From assembly GCA_020634885.1 (NCBI GenBank), contig JACKAW010000001.1, positions 558,001 through 622,000 of the forward strand: 64,000 bases of DNA, written 5' to 3'. The stretch's first letter is position 1, and every line of letters begins with the position of its first letter. The position numbers were made by a program, and so were the translations under genes. The notes under the pieces were generated by a model that was not told where the DNA came from, ran no database searches, and saw only the letters and a program-made list of their open reading frames with translations. The DNA is from Anaerolineales bacterium. GTDB taxonomy: Bacteria > Chloroflexota > Anaerolineae > Anaerolineales > Villigracilaceae. Of this stretch, positions 40,855 through 49,174 are shown piece by piece.

Positions 40855-42207
40855 ATGCCCAACCTTTGGTGGATTCGCCGTGACCTGCGCCTGACAGACA
40901 ACGCCGCGCTTCATTCCGCGCTGACGGCTGATTCTGCGCTGCCAGTTTTCATCCTCGACCCGGCATTCGCCAACCTATCTCAACGGCGCAAGCACTTTTT
41001 ATACGAAGGCTTGGCGGCACTGGATAGGGAATTGAAAAAGCGCAATTCATATCTCGTCATTCGCACAGGAAACCCCGCCGAGGTTCTGCACCAACTCAGC
41101 AACGAAACCCAAGCCAGCGCCATCTACGCCGAAGAAGATTACACCCCCTACGCCCGCAAACGAGATGCGCTCATTCAAGAAACACTGCCATTGAAATTAG
41201 TACCGGGGCAGACCGTTCATCACCCACACACCGTCCTCAAACAGGATGGCAAGCCCTACACGGTCTACACCCCGTATTCAAAAGTATGGAAGGCTCAACT
41301 AGGCAAGATCAACATAATCCCCGCGCTAGAAAAAATAAACACACCCGTGGGGATTATGTCCGAGCCGCTGCCTGCTTTTGAATCCAACCCACTCTTCCCC
41401 GCCGGTGAAGCAGAAGCCTTGCGCCGCCTCAAAGAATTCGCACACAAACGCATTCACAACTACGCCGATGACCGCAACCGCATGGACTTGGACGGTACCT
41501 CATCCCTCTCTCCTTATTTGAGGTTTGGCATGGTCGGCTTAAGACAAGCGGTAAACGAAGCGTTGAACATGCAAAGGTCAACAGCCAAACCCAAAGGCGC
41601 AGAAACCTGGCTCAACGAATTGATCTGGCGTGAGTTCTACATTCAAATTCTGTATCACTTCCCGCATGTCGCCGAGACTGCTTTCAACCGCTCACTGGCG
41701 AACATACCGTGGCGGAACGAACCGTCAGAGTTTGAAGCATGGAAGAGGGGCGAAACAGGCATCCCTGTGGTAGATGCGGCAATGCGTCAGCTCAAAGAAA
41801 CGGGCTGGATGCACAATCGCGCCCGCATGATCGTGGCATCCTTCCTCGTCAAAGACCTGCTTATTGATTGGCGCTGGGGCGAAGCCTGGTTCATGCAAAA
41901 CCTGCTCGATGGAGACATTGCCCCGAACAACGGCGGCTGGCAATGGACGGCAGGCACCGGCACCGATGCCGCGCCGTACTTCCGCATTTTCAACCCGGTT
42001 CTGCAAAGCGCCAAGTTCGACCCAAATGGAGAATACATCCGCAAGTGGGTTCCCGAACTGCGCGGGCTGAACGCAAAGCAGATACACACGCCCTGGGAAT
42101 TTGATGTGAAAATTACAGGGTATCCAGCCAAGCCGCTTGTAGACCGCAGCGTGGTTAAAGATAGAACATTGAAAGCCTATAATATTTCAAAGGAGCAAGC
42201 TGAATGA
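40855..42207 (+). CDS. phrB: deoxyribodipyrimidine photolyase (class I cryptochrome/photolyase family)
   Basis: A 450-residue light-driven DNA repair flavoprotein. The N-terminal antenna domain starts LWWIRRDLRLTDNAALHSAL. The FAD domain has DGTSSLSPYLRFGMVG, LNELIWREFYIQIL, VDAAMRQLKETGWMHNRARM, LDGDIAPNNGGWQWTAGTG and DAAPYFRIFNP, the expected CPD photolyase series. It reverses cyclobutane pyrimidine dimers using blue light. Presence in the carotenoid operon region matches its light-induced neighbours. The ATG at 40855 is preferred; an earlier in-frame start lies inside the MFS gene. It overlaps the hydrolase gene by four bases (ATGA). Confidence 0.93.
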   Translation: MPNLWWIRRDLRLTDNAALHSALTADSALPVFILDPAFANLSQRRKHFLYEGLAALDRELKKRNSYLVIRTGNPAEVLHQLSNETQASAIYAEEDYTPYARKRDALIQETLPLKLVPGQTVHHPHTVLKQDGKPYTVYTPYSKVWKAQLGKINIIPALEKINTPVGIMSEPLPAFESNPLFPAGEAEALRRLKEFAHKRIHNYADDRNRMDLDGTSSLSPYLRFGMVGLRQAVNEALNMQRSTAKPKGAETWLNELIWREFYIQILYHFPHVAETAFNRSLANIPWRNEPSEFEAWKRGETGIPVVDAAMRQLKETGWMHNRARMIVASFLVKDLLIDWRWGEAWFMQNLLDGDIAPNNGGWQWTAGTGTDAAPYFRIFNPVLQSAKFDPNGEYIRKWVPELRGLNAKQIHTPWEFDVKITGYPAKPLVDRSVVKDRTLKAYNISKEQAE

Positions 42208-43160
42208 AAAAGTTTTTTCGCGGGTTGGGAATATTTATAACCGTCATCATCCTCCTTGCTTTGGTGGCGCCATTCTTAATTCCTGTGCCGCCGCTTGAAG
42301 GAACCGTGGCAGCCGAAACACTCGCCGATGAAGACAGCAAATTCATCGATGTAAATGGCTTAAAGGTACATTACAAAATTTACGGCGAAGGCGAACCCGT
42401 CTTCATTCTTCTGCATGGGTTTGGTGCAAGCCTGTTCTCGTGGCGCGAAGTGACCGCCCCGCTGGCAGAGTTTGGTACAGTGATTGCCTACGACCGCCCC
42501 GCGTTTGGGTTAACAGAACGTCCGCTTGAATGGGAGGGAGAAAGCCCATACAGTCAGGATGCACAAGTTGAGCTTGTCATCGGGCTCATGGATGCGCTTG
42601 AGGTTGAGAAAGCCATGCTCATTGGAAACTCGGCAGGCGGTACGATCTCGATGTTGACCGCACTGAAATACCCCGAGCGAATTGAAAGCCTTATCTTGGT
42701 AGACCCAGCCGTCTATGCAGGCGGAGGCGCTCCCGCGTGGATTCGCCCGCTTTTCAACACGCCACAGATGAATCATCTCGGTCCGTTGTTGGCGCGTCAA
42801 TTGGAGGCACAAGGAACTGAATTCATCAGAACCGCATGGCATGACCCGAACAAGATCACACCTGATATATTTGCCGGATATGAAAAACCGCTTCAAACCC
42901 ATGACTGGGATCGGGCGCTGTGGGAGTTGACCGTTTCCAGCGCTGAAAGCGGACTCGCTCCGCGCCTAAGCGAATTTACGATGCCTGTTCTCATCATCAC
43001 CGGCGATGACGACCGCATTGTTCCCACAGAACAATCCCTGCGTCTTGCCGAAGAAATTCCGAATGCCGAGCTTGCGGTCATTCCACAATGCGGTCACCTG
43101 CCGCACGAAGAAAAACCGAAAGAGTTCATGCAAGCTCTTACTGAATTCATCACAAAATAA
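42204..43160 (+). CDS. membrane-anchored alpha/beta-hydrolase
   Basis: A 318-residue hydrolase with one N-terminal transmembrane helix or uncleaved signal (residues 7-27) and the full alpha/beta fold. The oxyanion motif is LLHGFGASLFSW, the nucleophile elbow IGNSAGG, the acid ITGDDDRIVP and the histidine QCGHLPHEEKP. It resembles epoxide hydrolases and haloalkane dehalogenase-type esterases, without enough detail to name a substrate. Its placement between photolyase and P450, with overlapping or two-base spacing, suggests a role in processing a carotenoid or other lipid, which is inference. Confidence 0.85.
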   Translation: MKKFFRGLGIFITVIILLALVAPFLIPVPPLEGTVAAETLADEDSKFIDVNGLKVHYKIYGEGEPVFILLHGFGASLFSWREVTAPLAEFGTVIAYDRPAFGLTERPLEWEGESPYSQDAQVELVIGLMDALEVEKAMLIGNSAGGTISMLTALKYPERIESLILVDPAVYAGGGAPAWIRPLFNTPQMNHLGPLLARQLEAQGTEFIRTAWHDPNKITPDIFAGYEKPLQTHDWDRALWELTVSSAESGLAPRLSEFTMPVLIITGDDDRIVPTEQSLRLAEEIPNAELAVIPQCGHLPHEEKPKEFMQALTEFITK

Positions 43161-43162
43161 TC

Positions 43163-44425
43163 ATGAAAAAAGAGATCACGCCTGAACTGGGACGCGAAGC
43201 CCTGTTTTCATTGTTCAAAACCCGCTCGCCATTGGGTCCGCTGAAAGCCATGGCGAAACATGTTGGAAAGTTCTTCCAAATCCCGATCCCTGGGTTTAGC
43301 CCGTATGTGGTCTTTGGACCAGAAGCCGCACGGAAGGTACTCGTCACTGACCGCAACAAATTATTGTGGCGCAACACAGACCCGGTAACAGACTTACTGC
43401 GGCGGGGCGTACTGGTTACAGACGGTGAAGAGCACGACCATTATCGAGGTCTGATGGAGACGCCTTTTCACCCATCTCAACTAGCCGGTTACACCGAGAT
43501 GATGATCGCACAGACGGAGAAAGTCACATCCACCTGGCAGGATGGGCAAACCGTGGACATGCTGGTTGATGGTCGCAAGATCGCCCTGCTCATCATCATG
43601 CAGACGCTATTCAACAAAGATGCCTGGAATGACATTCCAAAGATATGGAATCCGATCCTCAAGACCATTCAATACGTTTCACCTGGGTTATGGATTCTCT
43701 GGCGCAAAATTCCGCGCCTTGGGTACGGCAAGTCGTTGAAAGCATTGGATGAATATTTATATGAAATCATTGAGGAAAGAAGGAAAGAAGAAAGAAAGAC
43801 CAGAGATTTCCTTCAACATTTGATCGATGCCGGTTTGAGCGACGATATTATCCGCGACCAGATGCTGACCATGTTGATCGCCGGACATGATACTTCCACC
43901 GCCCTTTTTGCATGGACGTTTGCCCTGCTCGGACAACACCCCGAAGTTTTAGCAGAAGTTTTGAAAGAGGTGGATGGCGCCGAGGGAAAATACCCCTTGT
44001 TGGATAATGTCATCAAGGAAACTCTGCGGCTTTATCCGCCGATCCATATTGGGAACCGCCGAGTGGCAGAAGAAATGGAATTTGACGAAGGGAAAATCCC
44101 CGCCGGTGAGCGAATGTTCTACTCCATTTACCTCACCCACCGCGACCCGCAAATTTGGGACGATGCCGAACAGTTCTGCCCTGAACGCTTTGCACACGGA
44201 CGCAAAACCCCACCCATGAGTTACATTCCATTTGGCGGCGGTCCACGGGCATGTATTGGGGCGGCGTTCGGTCAGGCAGAGGCGCGGGTCGTCCTCGCGC
44301 ACTTGCTAAAGAACTTCAAATTTGAATTTACCGGTCACCCCATCCATGCACACATGGGCGCAACCCTTGAACCCAGACCGGGCGTAATGATGAGGGTAAC
44401 AAAGAGAGTAGAGAGTAGAGAGTAG
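43163..44425 (+). CDS. cytochrome P450
   Basis: A 420-residue soluble P450. The I-helix oxygen-activation motif is LIAGHDTST, the ExxR motif is IKETLRLYPP, and the heme loop is FGGGPRACIG (357-366, Cys364 ligand). Within a carotenoid cluster the best functional guess is a carotenoid ring hydroxylase like CYP175A1 of Thermus, which converts beta-carotene to zeaxanthin; family assignment cannot be proved by eye. It starts two bases after the hydrolase. Its last codons and stop (RVESRE, stop) are made from AGAGAGT heptamer repeats, so the natural C-terminus may have been shifted by the repeat. Confidence 0.9.
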   Translation: MKKEITPELGREALFSLFKTRSPLGPLKAMAKHVGKFFQIPIPGFSPYVVFGPEAARKVLVTDRNKLLWRNTDPVTDLLRRGVLVTDGEEHDHYRGLMETPFHPSQLAGYTEMMIAQTEKVTSTWQDGQTVDMLVDGRKIALLIIMQTLFNKDAWNDIPKIWNPILKTIQYVSPGLWILWRKIPRLGYGKSLKALDEYLYEIIEERRKEERKTRDFLQHLIDAGLSDDIIRDQMLTMLIAGHDTSTALFAWTFALLGQHPEVLAEVLKEVDGAEGKYPLLDNVIKETLRLYPPIHIGNRRVAEEMEFDEGKIPAGERMFYSIYLTHRDPQIWDDAEQFCPERFAHGRKTPPMSYIPFGGGPRACIGAAFGQAEARVVLAHLLKNFKFEFTGHPIHAHMGATLEPRPGVMMRVTKRVESRE

Positions 44426-44430
44426 AGAGT
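44403..44430. repeat. four perfect AGAGAGT heptamers at the P450/lycopene cyclase junction
   Basis: 44403-44430 is AGAGAGT four times, ending exactly at the ATG of the next gene. It supplies the P450 C-terminus, its stop codon and the only purine-rich sequence that can serve as ribosome site for the cyclase. Confidence 0.95.
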
Positions 44431-45225
44431 ATGACTTATTTTGGGTTTTTATTACGATTTCTTGTAATTCCAATTGCGATCTTTTTGGCAATCGCATGGT
44501 GGGATAACAAAAACAACCGACCCGCAAACGGCTTTAAAAATGGAAAAGCCGTTTGGGTTGGAATACTCGTCCATATCTTTCTGGCAGTTACCTATACCAC
44601 CCCCTGGGATAACTACCTTGTTGCCACCGGCGTTTGGTATTACAACCCCGAATTGGTCACAGGAATTGTGATCGGTTACGTACCAATCGAAGAATACACC
44701 TTCTTCGTACTGGAAACCATCCTCGCCGGGTTGTGGTGGTGGTTTCTCGCGCGGCGCATCTCTGAACCAACCCATGAATTCAAACCCAGTAAAGTGGGAC
44801 GCATCATTTCCTTTGGTGTTTTACTCGTTCTCTGGATCATGTTTACTTATCTATTTTTCTTTGGCGGCATTGAGATGACCTATCTTTCCATCATCCTATT
44901 TTGGGCATTGCCTGCCATCTTCCCGCAAGTGTTGTACGGGGCAGATATTCTCTGGCATTACCGCAAACTGGTGTTCATCACGATCTTCGTCCCCGGTTTG
45001 TATCTTTCGCTTATGGATATTTTTGCCCTCACCGACACAACCTGGTCTATCTCAAAAGAGCAAACCACTGGCATCCTATTTTTCAATATCCTGCCGCTCG
45101 AAGAAGTTTTATTCTTTTTTATCACCAATATCCTCATCGGTTTCGGAATGACCCTCCTGTTGTCGAATTTGGGCACAAAACGATTTGAGGAGTGGAAATT
45201 AAATCATTACAAAGGTCTGCCATGA
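44431..45225 (+). CDS. crtY: lycopene cyclase, fused CrtYc-CrtYd type
   Basis: A 264-residue protein with about seven transmembrane helices and two homologous halves. The first half has TTPWDNYLVATGVWYY and GYVPIEEYTFFVLE. The second has SLMDIFALTDTTWSI and LPLEEVLFFFITNILIGFG. The two P-x-EE motifs are those of the heterodimeric actinobacterial cyclase, here in one chain as in some archaea and fungal fusions. It would cyclise the lycopene made by CrtI to monocyclic or bicyclic (beta) carotene. Its stop overlaps the start of the PPOX gene (ATGA). Confidence 0.92.
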   Translation: MTYFGFLLRFLVIPIAIFLAIAWWDNKNNRPANGFKNGKAVWVGILVHIFLAVTYTTPWDNYLVATGVWYYNPELVTGIVIGYVPIEEYTFFVLETILAGLWWWFLARRISEPTHEFKPSKVGRIISFGVLLVLWIMFTYLFFFGGIEMTYLSIILFWALPAIFPQVLYGADILWHYRKLVFITIFVPGLYLSLMDIFALTDTTWSISKEQTTGILFFNILPLEEVLFFFITNILIGFGMTLLLSNLGTKRFEEWKLNHYKGLP

Positions 45226-45593
45226 ATACCATTGAACAATTCAAAGATCAACAATACATCAACCTTGAGAGCTTCCGTAAAAATGGGACCGGCGTTAAAA
45301 CCCCGGTCTGGTTTGCGCAGGATGGAAACACGCTTCGGGTCTGGACGCAAGCCGATGCCGGTAAAACCAAGCGCATCCGTCGAGACGGAAAGGTACGCAT
45401 CGTGCCTTCCACAGCATCTGGTGAACCCACCGGTGAGTGGATGGACGTCCGCGCCGTGGTGCTGGATGCGCCCGCCGAAATAGATCGTACAAAAAATCTC
45501 TTCCGTAAAAAATACGGAACGATGTTCAATATCATTTCTTTTTTCGGCAAAGTCCGCCGGTCAAGTTATATAACGATCAAAATAGAGTTGTAA
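45222..45593 (+). CDS. PPOX-class F420-dependent (or FMN) oxidoreductase-like protein
   Basis: A 123-residue split-barrel protein. Family landmarks are YINLESFRKNGTGVKTPVWF at the start, LRVWTQADAGKTKRIRRDGK and VRIVPSTASGEPTGEWMDVR in the barrel, and FRKKYG near the end. This is the Rv2061-like branch of the pyridoxamine-oxidase-like flavin/deazaflavin superfamily. Its substrate is unknown. Translational coupling with the lycopene cyclase makes it a candidate carotenoid or quinone reductase, but coupling alone is weak evidence. The ATG at 45222 fits the family N-terminus; an upstream in-frame start lies within the cyclase gene. Confidence 0.85.
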   Translation: MNTIEQFKDQQYINLESFRKNGTGVKTPVWFAQDGNTLRVWTQADAGKTKRIRRDGKVRIVPSTASGEPTGEWMDVRAVVLDAPAEIDRTKNLFRKKYGTMFNIISFFGKVRRSSYITIKIEL

Positions 45594-45631
45594 AAAGAAG
45601 CGGACGCTGGATTGAGCGTCCGCTTCTTTTT
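45592..45631. terminator. bidirectional terminator, perfect 17-bp stem
   Basis: AAAAAGAAGCGGACGCT (45592-45608) and AGCGTCCGCTTCTTTTT (45615-45631) around GGATTG. It ends the carotenoid operon on one side and the MATE gene on the other. Confidence 0.95.
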
Positions 45632-46991
45632 ATATGTTCACAAGGTCATGGATCCATTTACGCGAGTGGATGCGCCATCCGCTGACGATGGCTTTGAATA
45701 TCTCTTCCAACGCCACCATAAGGTAGACGTAATACACCGGCAGGTGCAAAACGAACGCGCCAATATATGCCGCGGGAACGCCAATCAGCCAAATGGAACA
45801 CATTTCCATGATCAGCGCAAAGCGGGTGTCGCCGCCTGAGCGCAAGCCCCCAACAAAGGTGGTGAAGTTGAACATGCGGATCCACAACACGGCAGCCATG
45901 ACAAGCATGAGCATACGGACGCTGTGCTCGCCATTCGGAGAGAGATCGTACATACTCACAACGGTGCTTCGTAACAATAAAACAACGCCGCCAACAAGCC
46001 AGGCAAAAAGCACAGCCAATATCGCCACCCTGCGCACGGTTTCGTAGGCTTCTTCTTTTCTTCCTGCGCCAATACGGTTTCCCACCATCACAGCACAGGC
46101 ATTGCCCAAGCCCATAAAAACAACAAAACCCAGTTCTTCTATGGTGGCATTGACGTTAATAGCAGCAATGGAATCTGTGCCGATGTGGGCATAGATGGCG
46201 TTGTAGGTGGTAATGCCCAATGACCAGAACAATTCATTCATAAGGGCGGGCAGGGTTGTTTTTAAAACCCGTACAAAAAACACCCGGTCAAAAGTGAAGA
46301 AGGTCAATACATTGGCGGCGAGGGGAGTCTTTCCAGCATAGACAAAGATAAAGATCAGAATCAATTCCAAGGTCCAGCCGGAGGCGGTGCCAATAGCAGC
46401 GCCTTGAACGCCCAATTCGGGAAATCCGCCAACGCCGAAGATCAGCATATATCCAAGCAGGGTTTTGAAGAGCAGGGCTACCACGGTGGCGATCACCGTC
46501 AGTTTGATGAGGTGAACGGTGCGCATGACTGCAATGTAAGATGTGGCGATGGCAACCGGAATGTACGAAAGCCCGACGATCCGCAGGTAGGTTTCGCCAA
46601 TATCGATCACTTGAATATCGTTTGTATAAAAACCAAGAACGGTACGCGGGGCAAATACGGCAGCCAATGTAAAAAGCAGACCAATAGCAGAGGTGATGAG
46701 AATGCTCATCCCCAGGACGTGTCGTATCGGTGTTATTTCTTTTTTGCCCCAAAACTGAGCTGTGAAGATTGCCATTCCGCTCGTTAGACCGAACAGCAAA
46801 AGAATGAAAACGAAAAATACCTGGTTGGATAAACCAAGGGCAGCAATGGACGCCTCGCCCAACTGCCCCACCATGATGACATCGATCATGTTCAGTGAGG
46901 CGTTGATCAGTTGTTGGAATGAGATGGGCAGTGCAATAACAAGCATTTCGCGCAGAAAGGCGCGGTCTTTAAAAAAGGATAGTGACATCAT
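45630..46991 (-). CDS. MATE-family multidrug/Na+ antiporter
   Basis: A 453-residue protein with 12 predicted transmembrane helices in two six-helix halves. Family features are LPISFQQLINASLNMIDVIM in helix 1, VGQLGEASIAALGLSNQVFF in helix 2, and the second-half counterpart VFMGLGNACAVMVGNRIGAG. MATE proteins export cationic compounds in exchange for H+ or Na+; cargo cannot be named. It is convergent with the carotenoid operon and separated from it by a bidirectional terminator. A perfect heptamer palindrome lies just upstream of its start. Confidence 0.88.
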   Translation of the reverse strand: MMSLSFFKDRAFLREMLVIALPISFQQLINASLNMIDVIMVGQLGEASIAALGLSNQVFFVFILLLFGLTSGMAIFTAQFWGKKEITPIRHVLGMSILITSAIGLLFTLAAVFAPRTVLGFYTNDIQVIDIGETYLRIVGLSYIPVAIATSYIAVMRTVHLIKLTVIATVVALLFKTLLGYMLIFGVGGFPELGVQGAAIGTASGWTLELILIFIFVYAGKTPLAANVLTFFTFDRVFFVRVLKTTLPALMNELFWSLGITTYNAIYAHIGTDSIAAINVNATIEELGFVVFMGLGNACAVMVGNRIGAGRKEEAYETVRRVAILAVLFAWLVGGVVLLLRSTVVSMYDLSPNGEHSVRMLMLVMAAVLWIRMFNFTTFVGGLRSGGDTRFALIMEMCSIWLIGVPAAYIGAFVLHLPVYYVYLMVALEEIFKAIVSGWRIHSRKWIHDLVNI

Positions 46992-47001
46992 AGTAGAAAG
47001 A

Positions 47002-47030
47002 ATTACGCATTACGTTTCGTAATGCGTAAT
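47002..47030. repeat. perfect palindrome built from ATTACGC heptamers
   Basis: ATTACGCATTACG (47002-47014), TTT, CGTAATGCGTAAT (47018-47030). Each arm is nearly two heptamers, and the same heptamer occurs at 8074-8087. It fills the gap between the GT2 and MATE genes. Confidence 0.9.
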
Positions 47031-47052
47031 AGGGTAAGAAAATTATTGGGGG

Positions 47053-47988
47053 CTATTTATTATCTTCCGGTGCTTCACGGACGATATACAACGGGCGCCC
47101 CTTGGCTTCATCGTACAAGCGCCCGACATATTCTCCAAGGATTCCAAGCGAGATCAGTTGCACACCGCCCAGAAAAAGGACGGAGATGAGCGTGGTTGCC
47201 TGTCCTTCAAAGAAGTGCGAACCAGCAAGGCGCAAAATCGCAACCACCGGAATGGCAAGGATGGAAACTCCAGCCGAGAAAAAACCGAAAAAAGTGGCTA
47301 CTTGCAGAGGGAAGTAAGAGAAGCCGGTAATGGCATTGATCGCCAGCCGGAACATCTTCTTAAACGGGTATTTTGTTACGCCTGCATGACGGGCGGCGCG
47401 TTTATAAGTGACGCCAATCTGTTTGAAACCCACCCATGCCGACATGCCGCGTGGAAAGCGATGACGCTCCTTCATTTGTTTGAGCACGTTCACTACTCTG
47501 CGATCCATCAGGCGGAAGTCGCCGGTGTCCACGGGAATTTTTACATCCGTGATGCGGTAAATGAGGCGGTAAAACAGGGATGCTGTCCACAATTTAAACC
47601 AGGATTCGCCTTCGCGTTCGCCTCGAACCGCATAAACGACTTCGTAGCCTTCTTTCCATTTCTTCGCCAAATCCAGGATCACTTCCGGCGGGTCTTGCAA
47701 GTCTGCATCGATGATGACAACAGCATCCCCTCGGGCGTAATCCCAACCGGCGGTGATGGCTACCTGATGCCCAAAATTACGGGCAAAAATAACGGGACGT
47801 ACCGTCTTGTCTTTTGCTGCAAGTTCAAGAATGGCATCCATTGAGCCGTCAGTTGAGCCGTCGTCCACAAGAATGAACTCCCATGATTCGCCGTTCGAAT
47901 CCATAACTTCCTTTACACGGCGGTAAAGTTCGGGCAGATTGTCAATCTCGTTATAAATAGGCGCAATAACTGAATATGTGATTTTCAT
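47053..47988 (-). CDS. polyprenyl-phosphate glycosyltransferase (GT2, GtrB/DPM-like)
   Basis: A 311-residue membrane GT2. YSVIAPIYNEIDNLPELYRR opens the GT-A fold. ILVDDGSTDGS and VIIDADLQDPPEV carry the metal site. TGDFRLMDRRVV and RFPRGMSAWVGFKQ mark the GtrB/dolichyl-phosphate-mannose-synthase-like branch. Two C-terminal helices follow (FGFFSAGVSILAIPVVAI and ISVLFLGGVQLISLGILG). It would charge undecaprenyl phosphate with a sugar for transfer on the outer face of the membrane. Five bases separate it from the AI-2E gene upstream. Confidence 0.9.
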   Translation of the reverse strand: MKITYSVIAPIYNEIDNLPELYRRVKEVMDSNGESWEFILVDDGSTDGSMDAILELAAKDKTVRPVIFARNFGHQVAITAGWDYARGDAVVIIDADLQDPPEVILDLAKKWKEGYEVVYAVRGEREGESWFKLWTASLFYRLIYRITDVKIPVDTGDFRLMDRRVVNVLKQMKERHRFPRGMSAWVGFKQIGVTYKRAARHAGVTKYPFKKMFRLAINAITGFSYFPLQVATFFGFFSAGVSILAIPVVAILRLAGSHFFEGQATTLISVLFLGGVQLISLGILGEYVGRLYDEAKGRPLYIVREAPEDNK

Positions 47989-47992
47989 ATAT

Positions 47993-49174
47993 TTATTTCT
48001 TTACTCTTTTCGTTGATTTGAGAGACAGAGATCGTTTTTTTATTTTCTCGGCGGGCATCTTGAATTTTTCAGCGTCGCCTTCTGCAAAGGGAGGCAGCCC
48101 CAAAATACGGCGGCGCAAATATTCCATCACCACAGAAATGGAAGCCATTAGAGGAACGATCAATAAAGCGCCCAAAATGCCCCATAAAATGGTGGCGGTT
48201 AAGATGGCGACAAAGATCAACGCCTCGTTCATGTGCAAGCTGCGTCCCATAATGATGGGGCGCACAAAAAAGTTCTTGGCATTGATCAAAATAATATATG
48301 TGACAAGCGTGATCCCGCCCACAATGAGGTTGTTCATGGTTGGGTCGGGGTGAACATGAATTCTGGTGGAACCTTCCAATAAAGTGACGCCGACCGCGAG
48401 AATGGCAGCAACGGTTGGTCCCACATCTGGGACAAGCGTAAATAACCCGGCAATGACACCCAAAACAAGCGCACCCGGAATGCCAATCACTGACCACGCA
48501 ATGGTAAAAACAACACCCACCACCACCATCAAAACGATCTGTCCGCGCAGGTACGCCATCCATACTTCGCGCAGTCTGCCATACAAGATTTTGATCTCAT
48601 CCTGATATTCTTCAGGAGCAAGATGGAACAACCATTCACGGATGCGAGGCCATTCGGACATGAAGAGATGCACACTGACTAAAATGATCAGTATCCATAA
48701 AACATTAATGGAAGTAGTTTCAAGCAGTTCAAGCGCCTCTTCAGGCAATGGCGAAAGCATATTATCTTGAAAATGCGCAAGGCTCTCGCCAATTTGTTCA
48801 AGATGGATCACAAACCCGCCAAAGCGAATTGGGTTGGATAAAAACGCGCTTAATTCATTTGAGAGCTCAAGAATATCCTGCGCAACCAGCCGAATTTCAT
48901 CAAAAAAAATGGGGGTGAGCGCAGCGGGGATTCCCACCAACACGATCAAGGCAGTGAAGTAAACAATGTTCACTGCGGCAGTGCGTGAAAGCCGGGTGTT
49001 ATCCTTCAACAATACGACCGCCGGACTGATCAAATACGCAGTAAACGCAGCAATAACGAACATTGTCACAGCTTCGCGGGCGTAGATCAACAATGCGGTA
49101 ACAAACACTAGGACGATTACCGCCATTGTGTAACGAAAAGAAGGGCTCCACTGCGAAGGTTGATTTTTTTTCAT
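47993..49174 (-). CDS. AI-2E/PerM-family membrane protein
   Basis: A 393-residue protein with about eight transmembrane helices. Features of the family are the N-terminal pair of helices (FAFTAYL context AAFTAYLISPAVVLLKDNTR), the amphipathic middle region, and the C-terminal GVIAGLFTLVPDVGPTVAAI and LLIVPLMASISVVMEYLRR. Members have been linked to autoinducer-2 export and Na+/H+ exchange, but most are uncharacterised. The C-terminus is strongly basic (KKRSLSLKSTKRVKK). Its ATG overlaps the threonine synthase stop by four bases. Confidence 0.87.
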   Translation of the reverse strand: MKKNQPSQWSPSFRYTMAVIVLVFVTALLIYAREAVTMFVIAAFTAYLISPAVVLLKDNTRLSRTAAVNIVYFTALIVLVGIPAALTPIFFDEIRLVAQDILELSNELSAFLSNPIRFGGFVIHLEQIGESLAHFQDNMLSPLPEEALELLETTSINVLWILIILVSVHLFMSEWPRIREWLFHLAPEEYQDEIKILYGRLREVWMAYLRGQIVLMVVVGVVFTIAWSVIGIPGALVLGVIAGLFTLVPDVGPTVAAILAVGVTLLEGSTRIHVHPDPTMNNLIVGGITLVTYIILINAKNFFVRPIIMGRSLHMNEALIFVAILTATILWGILGALLIVPLMASISVVMEYLRRRILGLPPFAEGDAEKFKMPAEKIKKRSLSLKSTKRVKK

